From JAGPHI01 sp036661035 (GTDB taxonomy: Bacteria > Bacillota > Clostridia > Oscillospirales > Ruminococcaceae): a stretch of 18,576 nt of DNA. The notes beneath the pieces were generated by a model that searched no databases, was not told the DNA's origin, and was given only the letters and a program-made list of their open reading frames with translations. The position numbers and the translations under genes were made by a program. Below are positions 12,737 through 18,576 of this stretch, one piece after another (position 1 is the first letter of the stretch; each line of letters opens with the position of its first letter). The stretch spans positions 1 to 18,576 of the forward strand of contig JAVWZM010000043.1 in assembly GCA_036661035.1 (NCBI GenBank). The letters run 5' to 3'.

Positions 12737-13963
12737 ATTAAACGAATTTTAGCAATTTTATTAAGCGTGTTAATGCTCACCACGCTTATCGGCTGCAAGA
12801 AAAACGAGCCGCCTTTACCTATTGGCAGCACGCCGCAGCAAGGCGGCCTTAACCCAACCGCACCCATTAAAAGCTACGATTTTAACCCTCTTACAGGTGC
12901 CGAAATACCCGAGGGTTATACAATAGGCCAGCGGCCTGTTGCCATAATGATAAATAACGCACGCCCTGCATTGCCACAACGTGGTGTAATTGCCGCAGAT
13001 GTGGTGTATGAAATGGTTACGGAGGGCGGAGTGACGCGCCTTATGGCACTGTTTAACGACTATCGCTCCATACCGCAGGTAGGGCCTGTGCGCTCTGCGC
13101 GCGACCAGCATTTGCAGTTTGCTCTGCCTGCCAACGCAATATTTGTGCATATTGGCAGTAGCATTTATGCTTCTAATTTATTAAACGAATATCGTTATCA
13201 AGATGTGGACGGCATGTATCTTGGCACCGAGAGCTTTTGGTTTGATGCCGAGCGCAACAAAAGCCGCTCCAACGAGCATTGCTGGTATACCGATACTGCT
13301 CTTATTGCCGCCGGCACTGAAAAGCAGCAAATAGCGCCCACGGGCGCATATGAAAGCCTATTTACTTTTGTTGATAAAGCAGCCGCACCGCGTATTCCTG
13401 CCATGGGAGATGCCCCCGATATTAAATGGAGCTACTCCCAAGACAGCGAGGTGGAATTTGTTTTTGATGCAGCAAGTGGTCTTTACATGAAAAAAGCATA
13501 CGGCGAGCCGCATATAGACGAAACTACGGGCGCACAGCTAAGCTTTACCAATGTATTTCTTTTATCCGCAAAGGTATCTCTAAAGCCGGACGGGCAATGC
13601 GCGCAGTTTGATTTATCCTCTGGAAACGGATTTTACTTCTACGGTGGCAAATACGAAGAAATAACATGGAAAAAAGGCTTGCCTGAAGAGCCACTGCGCG
13701 TATGGGCAAAGGACGGCAGCGAGCTTACTGTCAATATAGGCAAAAGCTATATCGGCGTTTTAGGAGACACCAACCTTCCCACATTAAATATGAACGCCTC
13801 CGCTCCCCCGCCTGCCGATCCAAACGCAGTGGCGCCTGCCGATCCAAACGCGGTGGCACCCGCTGATCCAAACGCAGTGGCACCTGCCGATCCTAACACG
13901 GTGGCACCCGCTGATCCAAACGCTCCCCCACCTGCTGCCCCTAGCACTGTACCGGCGGCATAA
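12737..13963 (+). CDS. DUF3048 (YerB-type) lipoprotein, copy 3, probable ATT start
   Basis: 408 residues if translation starts at ATT 12737. The only ATG nearby (12722) overlaps the Shine-Dalgarno GGAGGTG (12724-12730) and has none of its own, whereas ATT is 6 nt after it and gives (M)KRILAILLSVLMLTTLIGC, a canonical lipoprotein signal like that of copy 2. Lipidated Cys is at 20. DUF3048 follows: RPVAIMINNARPALPQRG, ADVVYEMVTEGGVTRLMALFNDY, VGPVRSARDQ, HIGSSIYA, EHCWYTD, and a shorter C-terminal domain with GNGFYFYGGKYEEITW. The tail from about residue 356 is five PADPNAVA-type repeats plus a degenerate sixth, Pro/Ala-rich like a wall-spanning spacer but placed at the C-terminus. It lies 39 nt after copy 2 and is probably cotranscribed. 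Confidence 0.88.
   Translation: MKRILAILLSVLMLTTLIGCKKNEPPLPIGSTPQQGGLNPTAPIKSYDFNPLTGAEIPEGYTIGQRPVAIMINNARPALPQRGVIAADVVYEMVTEGGVTRLMALFNDYRSIPQVGPVRSARDQHLQFALPANAIFVHIGSSIYASNLLNEYRYQDVDGMYLGTESFWFDAERNKSRSNEHCWYTDTALIAAGTEKQQIAPTGAYESLFTFVDKAAAPRIPAMGDAPDIKWSYSQDSEVEFVFDAASGLYMKKAYGEPHIDETTGAQLSFTNVFLLSAKVSLKPDGQCAQFDLSSGNGFYFYGGKYEEITWKKGLPEEPLRVWAKDGSELTVNIGKSYIGVLGDTNLPTLNMNASAPPPADPNAVAPADPNAVAPADPNAVAPADPNTVAPADPNAPPPAAPSTVPAA
13811..13930 (+). repeat. Five in-frame 24-bp tandem repeats
   Basis: Units at 13811, 13835, 13859, 13883 and 13907, each 24 bp, encode PADPNAVA (unit 4 has T for A; unit 5 ends in PP). Units differ at a few mostly synonymous positions (cctgcc/cccgct), so the array has either been stable long enough to diverge or is under coding selection. 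Length change would stay in frame. Confidence 0.95.
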
Positions 13964-14034
13964 GGCAAGCGTTTTAAAAATGGTAAAGCCTGCATTTTGC
14001 ACGCAATTACCGATAAGCGCGAAAAAATAAATAA

Positions 14035-14110
14035 AAAGCAGTAAATTTTTGGGCTGCCCCTGTTTGTGTTGTATGCACAAATCGGGGCAGCCCATTTAGT
14101 TTACTGCTTT
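14035..14110. terminator. Nested bidirectional terminator between convergent genes
   Basis: The outer stem AAAGCAGTAAA (14035-14045) pairs with TTTACTGCTTT (14100-14110). The inner stem GGGCTGCCCC (14051-14060) pairs with GGGGCAGCCC (14084-14093), and the core adds TTTGTG/CACAAA. Minus-strand reading is followed by TTTATTTATTTTTT, a good U tract for the 3D protein gene. The plus side is weaker (ATTTA). Confidence 0.75.
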
Positions 14111-14124
14111 ATTTACTGGCTGTT

Positions 14125-15180
14125 TTACTGCACTACGTAAACATTTACTGTTTTAGCACCGTTTAAAAGAGATTCCTCATATGTTTCGTAGAATAAATCC
14201 ACCAAGGCGTGGCCGGATTGCAGTGCTGTGCCTGTATCGGTGGCTATTGCATAGCCATATACAAATTTGCCGTCTGTTGATGTGATATACAATAAGCTGC
14301 CGTAAGGAATAAGCGCAGGGTTTACCGAAACAGTTCCCTCGTATAATCCAAGGCCTGAAGATCCGCGCCCGCGCGCCGCCGAATAGCCTGTTGCTCGCCC
14401 TGTGTACACAGCCTTGTAGCTGCTTGGCACACCGCCGTTTACAGTGACGCCCTCCGGCCCCTTCAGCTTGCTTACAGGCGCGCCCTCGCCATATTTTTTG
14501 ATAATAGCATTTACGGGTTGCACAGGCTCTGTTACACCGATAACCTTACTGGACTCTACATTTCCGTCTACCACGCGCTGGCGTGTAGTGGTTTCTCTAA
14601 TGCCGTTAGAGCCATTTTGCAATACCATTGTGCGTCTTTTATTTCTTACAAATAAGCTTGTAAGCTCGTACTGCGTTTCAAAGGGTATTTCTTCCTGCAC
14701 AACAGTATCTTCGTATTGCACCCTATGCACTACAATCGGCTCCATGTCCGGGCTTACAGGCGTTGTGCGCGACGGCTCTGTGTAATCGTGCTCTGCGAGC
14801 TGCAAGCCACACATTTCAAGCACGTTTTCCACCGTGCCGCTGCACAGCTTTGCCGAAAGCGTTTGCCCGTCTGCTGTTACCTTTACCTCGTATGCCCTTT
14901 GGATATTAAGGCTGGCAAGGTTGCCATTATACGCTGTATAAAACACATTATCCATTTCGTCCGCTATAATACCGGACATTTCCATTAGCTGGGTTTGGTC
15001 CTCGCTAGGTGTTAAAAGCATGCGTCGGCTGCCGTGAGAATCCGACACTATTACAATGTTTAACACCGAAAAAAGCGAGTACAAGGTTACGCATAAACAG
15101 CACAGTGTTATTGCAAACGCCCATATTCGCGAAGGTATCGCGATAAATTTGCGCCGCATATGCTCTGTGAATTTTACCAT
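14125..15180 (-). CDS. G5 and 3D domain cell-wall protein (YabE-like)
   Basis: 351 residues. A cytoplasmic basic segment and one transmembrane helix (about 19-46) anchor it, the rest being external. Domains: a DUF348-like ubiquitin-type unit (about 95-155), a G5 domain (about 157-225, with EEIPFETQYE and VVDGNVESSKVIG), and a C-terminal 3D domain (about 256-351) with TGYSA, VSVNPALIPYGSLLYI, YAIATDTG and VDLFY. The 3D fold is shared with lytic transglycosylases of the MltA/Rpf-like type, where conserved Asp residues act. Here the first is Asn (N288), and D315 and D328 remain; from memory such an Asn is common in clostridial members. Start chosen at 15180 because AAAGGAG lies 5-6 nt upstream; the in-frame ATG at 15198 has that site inside its coding sequence. 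Probable peptidoglycan remodelling role. Monocistronic. Confidence 0.9.
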   Translation of the reverse strand: MVKFTEHMRRKFIAIPSRIWAFAITLCCLCVTLYSLFSVLNIVIVSDSHGSRRMLLTPSEDQTQLMEMSGIIADEMDNVFYTAYNGNLASLNIQRAYEVKVTADGQTLSAKLCSGTVENVLEMCGLQLAEHDYTEPSRTTPVSPDMEPIVVHRVQYEDTVVQEEIPFETQYELTSLFVRNKRRTMVLQNGSNGIRETTTRQRVVDGNVESSKVIGVTEPVQPVNAIIKKYGEGAPVSKLKGPEGVTVNGGVPSSYKAVYTGRATGYSAARGRGSSGLGLYEGTVSVNPALIPYGSLLYITSTDGKFVYGYAIATDTGTALQSGHALVDLFYETYEESLLNGAKTVNVYVVQ

Positions 15181-15198
15181 ATATTCTCCTTTTGTCAT

Positions 15199-15660
15199 TG
15201 TGCGAACAAAAGCGTTCGCCGATAAGCCTTATTGCAATTTGCGATCATATCGCTTTTGCAAAACCCTTTCGTTAAATACAGATAACTAAAGTATTGGATT
15301 ATTTTTGCAGATTATGCAAAAATAACAGTTTCTACCATTCAGATTTTAAGGCTATGTTTGCATTTTATCAGAACTTTACAGGTGCGTCAAACCACATAAC
15401 TTTGATTTTAAGCCATAATTTGGATTTGCTCGCTAATATTTAATGCTGAAGCTGTGCATACTCTCTAAATCGCTCTCATACTTTAATTATCTCTTAATAT
15501 CGCATATTTCTATGGTAATATATGTAAATTTATTATGTCCGCATGGCATTTCTCTGGTTAATATTGGAATAGTTTTACATTTTATAAATGTATATTCAAA
15601 TGCATATTTATACACCAAGGTACTAGCGTCGGTTAGAAAACTATAGAAAAATAATGCATT
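15199..15660. other. Intergenic region between divergent 3D-protein gene and lepA
   Basis: No credible gene. It contains GCGAAC/GTTCGC with a 6-nt loop (15202-15219), the dyad GCGAT-CAT-ATCGC (15241-15253), and an 11-bp perfect hairpin with loop GATTA (15299-15325; arm TTATTTTTGCA). The remainder is A/T-rich. GATTTTAAG occurs twice (about 15342 and 15403). No convincing promoter for the 3D-protein gene was found, although TATGAT on the minus strand near 15247 could be a -10. Confidence 0.5.
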
Positions 15661-15663
15661 ATA

Positions 15664-15672
15664 TGGTATACT
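15664..15672 (+). promoter_or_regulatory. Extended -10 promoter of lepA
   Basis: TGGTATACT (15664-15672) combines a TGn extension with TATACT (five of six). No good -35 box is found 17 nt upstream, which fits extended -10 promoters. It predicts a start near 15679 and a short leader of about 24 nt. Confidence 0.5.
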
Positions 15673-15702
15673 ACTGCTATATATATTATCGGAGGAAAAT
15701 TT

Positions 15703-17505
15703 GTGGCAAATAAGAACATTCGTAATTTTTGTATCATAGCACATATAGACCACGGCAAGTCCACCTTGGCAGACCGCATACTGGAGCATACCCAATCTGT
15801 GGATAAGCGCGTAATGGAATCTCAGCTTTTAGACAATATGGATTTAGAGCGTGAACGTGGCATCACCATTAAAGCCCGTGCGGTATCGCTGCAATACAAG
15901 GCAAAAGACGGCGAAGTGTACGAATTTAATCTTATAGACACCCCCGGCCATGTGGACTTTGGGTACGAGGTAAGCCGCAGCCTTGCCGCCTGTGAGGGCG
16001 CGATACTGGTGGTAGACGCAAGCCAAGGTGTGGAGGCGCAAACCCTTGCCAACACCTATCTTGCCCTTGAGCATGATTTGGAGCTTGTACCTATTATAAA
16101 TAAAATAGACCTTCCCTCCGCCGAGCCTGACCGTGTGGCGCAAGAGGTGGAGGATATTATCGGCATACCGTGTAAAGACGCGCCGAGGGTTTCAGCAAAG
16201 CTTGGCATTGGCATTGAAGATGTGCTTGAAAGCGTGGTTGCTGGCATACCTGCACCTATCGGCGACGAAAACGCTCCCTTAAAGGCACTAATATTCGACT
16301 CTATTTACGACAGCTACAAGGGCGTAATTGTATATATCCGCGTGTTTGAGGGCACCTTGCGCACAGGCGACTGCGTGCATATGATGCAAACGGGCAGCGA
16401 GTTTAACGTGGTAGAGCTTGGCGCAATGGGTGCCATGGCTTTAGCGCCCCGAGCTGAGCTGCATGCAGGCGAGGTGGGATATTTTACAGCGTCTATCAAA
16501 ACCCTTGAGGACACCCATGTAGGCGACACCGTTACACTGAAAAGCAATCCTTGTGCCGCCGCACTGCCCGGATATCGCAAGGTTACGCCCATGGTTTTCT
16601 GCGGCATATATCCAACAGACGGCGCCGACTATCCCGATTTAAAAGAAGCGCTTGAAAAGCTGCGCCTTAACGACGCATCACTCAGCTTTGAGGCAGAAAC
16701 CAGTATTGCACTGGGCTTTGGCTTTCGCTGTGGATTTTTAGGGCTTTTGCATCTTGAAATAATAATAGAACGCTTAGAGCGCGAATTTGATTTAGATTTA
16801 ATCACCACTGCGCCAAGCGTTGAATATCGCATTACCATGACAGACGGACGTGTTATCATTATAGATAACCCCACAAATTACCCTGATCCCAGCAAAATAC
16901 AAAGTGCAGAGGAGCCTTTTGTAGAGGCGCATATATACACGCCTACCGAATACGTGGGTAGCTTAATGGAGCTTTGCCAAAACAGACGCGGCACCATGAA
17001 GGATATGAAATATATAGATTCCACTCGCGTGGATTTACACTATTTTCTGCCACTTGGCGAAATAGTGTACGACTTTTTTGACGCTATTAAAAGCCGCAGC
17101 CGCGGCTATGCAAGCTACGATTATGAGCTGCGCGATTTTGAGCCATCGCAGCTTGTTAAGCTGGATATACTGCTAAACGGCGACACCGTGGACGCGCTGT
17201 CTATGATAGTGCATGCCGATACAGCTTACGCAAAAGGTCGACGCCTAGCGGAAAAGCTAAAGGATAATATTCCAAGACAAATGTTTGAAATACCGATACA
17301 GGCGGCTATTGGCGGCAAAATTATTGCCCGCGAAACCGTGAAGGCAATGCGCAAGGACGTGCTTGCCAAATGCTATGGCGGCGATATTACTCGTAAGAAA
17401 AAGCTGCTTGAAAAGCAAAAGGAAGGCAAAAAGAAAATGCGTCAGATTGGCTCTGTAGAGGTGCCTAGCGAGGCATTTACCGCAGTGCTGAAATTAGGAG
17501 AATAA
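15703..17505 (+). CDS. lepA: Elongation factor 4 (LepA GTPase)
   Basis: 600 residues, the standard length. Ribosome-associated translational GTPase implicated in back-translocation or in late 30S assembly. G motifs: AHIDHGKS (13-20), RGITIKA (52-58), DTPGH (79-83), NKID (133-136) and SAK further on. Then come EF-G-like domains II, III and V, and the LepA-specific C-terminal domain with RQMFEIPIQAAIGGKIIARETVKAMRKDV and the conserved basic end KKKLLEKQKEGKKKMRQIGSVEVP. Starts with GTG, GGAGG (15691-15695) 7 nt upstream. ymdB follows after 6 nt, so they are probably cotranscribed. In many Bacillota lepA is next to hemN/hrcA, which is not the case here. Confidence 0.98.
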   Translation: MANKNIRNFCIIAHIDHGKSTLADRILEHTQSVDKRVMESQLLDNMDLERERGITIKARAVSLQYKAKDGEVYEFNLIDTPGHVDFGYEVSRSLAACEGAILVVDASQGVEAQTLANTYLALEHDLELVPIINKIDLPSAEPDRVAQEVEDIIGIPCKDAPRVSAKLGIGIEDVLESVVAGIPAPIGDENAPLKALIFDSIYDSYKGVIVYIRVFEGTLRTGDCVHMMQTGSEFNVVELGAMGAMALAPRAELHAGEVGYFTASIKTLEDTHVGDTVTLKSNPCAAALPGYRKVTPMVFCGIYPTDGADYPDLKEALEKLRLNDASLSFEAETSIALGFGFRCGFLGLLHLEIIIERLEREFDLDLITTAPSVEYRITMTDGRVIIIDNPTNYPDPSKIQSAEEPFVEAHIYTPTEYVGSLMELCQNRRGTMKDMKYIDSTRVDLHYFLPLGEIVYDFFDAIKSRSRGYASYDYELRDFEPSQLVKLDILLNGDTVDALSMIVHADTAYAKGRRLAEKLKDNIPRQMFEIPIQAAIGGKIIARETVKAMRKDVLAKCYGGDITRKKKLLEKQKEGKKKMRQIGSVEVPSEAFTAVLKLGE

Positions 17506-17511
17506 CATTAT

Positions 17512-18282
17512 ATGAAGGTACTATGTATAGGCGATGTGGTGGGCGGCGCAGGCACCTCGTTTCTTTGCCGCAAGCTGCCGTCATTAAAGCGCGAGCTTAA
17601 CGCGGATTTATGTATAGTAAACGGCGAAAATGCCGACAATAGCGGTACCGGAATTACACGGGGCGCGGCAGATGAGATTTTAAGCCATGGCGCAGATGTA
17701 ATCACCACAGGCAACCACGCCCTAAGACGTGCAGACACAGAGCTTTACACCGAAAGCGAAACCCTTTTAATGCCTGCAAATTACCCGGGGCTAGAGCGCA
17801 GCGCGTCTGTATGTGAGATAGATTTTGGCAAATACCGCGTTATGGTGGCAAATTTATCAGGCGTTGCCTTTTTAGAGCCGCTGGATAATCCATTTATCTG
17901 TGCCGACAGCATTATTAACGCCAGTGACGCAAGGTTTAAAATAATAGATTTTCATGCAGAATCCACCGCCGAAAAAAAGGCTTTTGCTTATTATCTCGAC
18001 GGACGTGTATCGGCAATATTCGGCACACACACCCATGTCCCCACTGCCGACGAGCAGGTTTTACCATTGGGTACGGGATATATTACCGACGTTGGTATGT
18101 GCGGCCCTGTAAATTCCGTGATTGGCGTTGAGCCAAAATGTGCCATAGCAAAGCAAAAATCGCATTTGCCTGCGCGCTTTGCCGTAGCAGAGGGCAAATG
18201 CGCAATGCACGGTGTTTTGTTTACACTTGATGATACAAGCGGACTATGTGTTGAGGCGCGGAGGGTGACAATTTGCGAATAA
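17512..18282 (+). CDS. ymdB: YmdB-family metallophosphoesterase
   Basis: 256 residues, near the family length of about 260. Motifs: IGDVVG with D8, NGENA with E39/N40, TTGNH with N68/H69, FHAE with H148, and GTHTHVPTADE with H173/H175, the dinuclear metal set of YmdB. In B. subtilis YmdB is a phosphodiesterase needed for biofilm and motility switching, and its gene lies next to rny. Here rny is at the left edge, about 16 kb away. After GNH the usual WDKKE-like stretch reads ALRRAD, a divergence near the active site. AGGAG (17496-17500) within the end of lepA precedes the ATG by 11 nt. It overlaps the following lipoprotein gene by 10 nt, which implies translational coupling. Confidence 0.92.
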   Translation: MKVLCIGDVVGGAGTSFLCRKLPSLKRELNADLCIVNGENADNSGTGITRGAADEILSHGADVITTGNHALRRADTELYTESETLLMPANYPGLERSASVCEIDFGKYRVMVANLSGVAFLEPLDNPFICADSIINASDARFKIIDFHAESTAEKKAFAYYLDGRVSAIFGTHTHVPTADEQVLPLGTGYITDVGMCGPVNSVIGVEPKCAIAKQKSHLPARFAVAEGKCAMHGVLFTLDDTSGLCVEARRVTICE

Positions 18283-18576
18283 AACATATATCTCTCTTTA
18301 TTGCAGCCGCCATGCTTTTAACGGGCTGCACCGCAGGCAAAGGTCAAAACAATTCTGTACCCGTAAGCACGCCTGCAAACGCGCCCAGCATGCAAGAGGG
18401 AACCTTTTCCATTGCCTACAGCATGCAAGACGGCTTTAATCCATATTTATCCGAAAGCAATCTCACCTTGCAGGTTGCGGATTTATTGTTTGAGCAAATG
18501 ATAAATATTTCGCCGCATATGGTAGTAGAATACCGATGCGTAAGCAGCGTAAGCATAAGTGGGCTTACGGTAACCT
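18273..18576 (+). CDS. Lipoprotein resembling a solute-binding protein (5' part only)
   Basis: The first 101 codons of a gene running off the window. TTG at 18273 gives (M)RIKHISLFIAAAMLLTGC, a canonical lipoprotein signal (Cys19). GGAGG (18260-18264) is 8 nt upstream. After a Ser/Pro/Ala linker the sequence MQDGFNPYLSESNLTLQVADLLFEQMINISPHM resembles the start of peptide/nickel-binding proteins (SBP_bac_5: NPY, then ten or so residues, then DLLFE-L-x-x-I), which deliver peptides to an ABC importer. The start overlaps ymdB by 10 nt. The lipoprotein nature is secure, the family moderate because only the start is visible. Confidence 0.7.
   Translation, partial: MRIKHISLFIAAAMLLTGCTAGKGQNNSVPVSTPANAPSMQEGTFSIAYSMQDGFNPYLSESNLTLQVADLLFEQMINISPHMVVEYRCVSSVSISGLTVT

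Noticed and set aside
13747..13995. Open frame on the minus strand across the PADPNAVA repeats (glycine/alanine repeat protein)
   Set aside because: It arises from repeat composition opposite a well-supported gene and has no start signal.
15181..15198. ATG at 15198 as start of the G5-3D protein
   Set aside because: The Shine-Dalgarno AAAGGAG would lie inside the gene; it fits the ATG at 15180.
15202..15219. GCGAAC-n6-GTTCGC resembling a Gram-positive SOS (LexA) box upstream of the 3D-protein gene
   Set aside because: LexA boxes need GAAC and GTTC separated by 4 nt; here the gap is 6 nt, and the neighbouring genes are not DNA-repair genes.
15443..15646. Hydrophobic 67-residue frame upstream of lepA
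   Set aside because: A/T-rich sequence, no ribosome binding site, and composition unlike neighbouring genes.

Overview
The window looks like a chromosomal segment of an anaerobic Bacillota, most likely class Clostridia. The evidence is RNase Y, a T-box leader in front of thrS, strong AAGGAGG-type ribosome binding sites, sigma-A-like promoters (TTGACA/TATAAT), DUF3048 (YerB-type) lipoproteins, a G5-3D surface protein, a BlaI/M56 regulatory pair and YmdB. No rRNA, CRISPR array or intact insertion sequence is visible.

Layout. Positions 1-1430 (minus) hold rny, cut by the left edge. It is divergent from thrS (1910-3844, plus), which is preceded by a threonine T-box leader (about 1594-1890). A minus-strand pair follows: a stand-alone type IV prepilin-like gene (4102-4605) downstream of a DUF218/YdcF-like gene (4678-5310). 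Divergent from these is a blaI-blaR1-like operon (5516-8498). Its promoter carries two BlaI-type operator dyads. Its M56 membrane protease carries an extracellular region with GLUG-like repeats instead of the expected penicillin-binding sensor, and this is the most unusual protein in the window. Positions 8631-9956 look like the scar of a mobile element: a YddF/DUF1874-like protein (the family of the AcrIII-1/Crn2 ring nucleases, but here with Asn aligned to the catalytic His), the C-terminal remnant of a tyrosine recombinase, nested inverted repeats and a tRNA-Lys(TTT).

Positions 10214-13963 hold three tandem DUF3048 lipoprotein genes. The third appears to start at an AUU codon and ends in five 24-bp repeats (PADPNAVA). 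A minus-strand G5-3D cell-wall protein (14125-15180) converges on them. On the right, lepA (15703-17505), ymdB (17512-18282) and the start of a solute-binding-like lipoprotein (from 18273) are packed together as a probable operon that runs off the window.

How the parts fit. Translation and RNA metabolism (rny, thrS, lepA, tRNA-Lys) alternate with cell-envelope genes (pilin-like, YdcF-like, M56 sensor, DUF3048 trio, 3D protein, solute-binding lipoprotein). Nearly every convergent gene pair is separated by a long, mostly bidirectional hairpin terminator. Functional statements rest on recognition of family motifs by eye; no database search was run.
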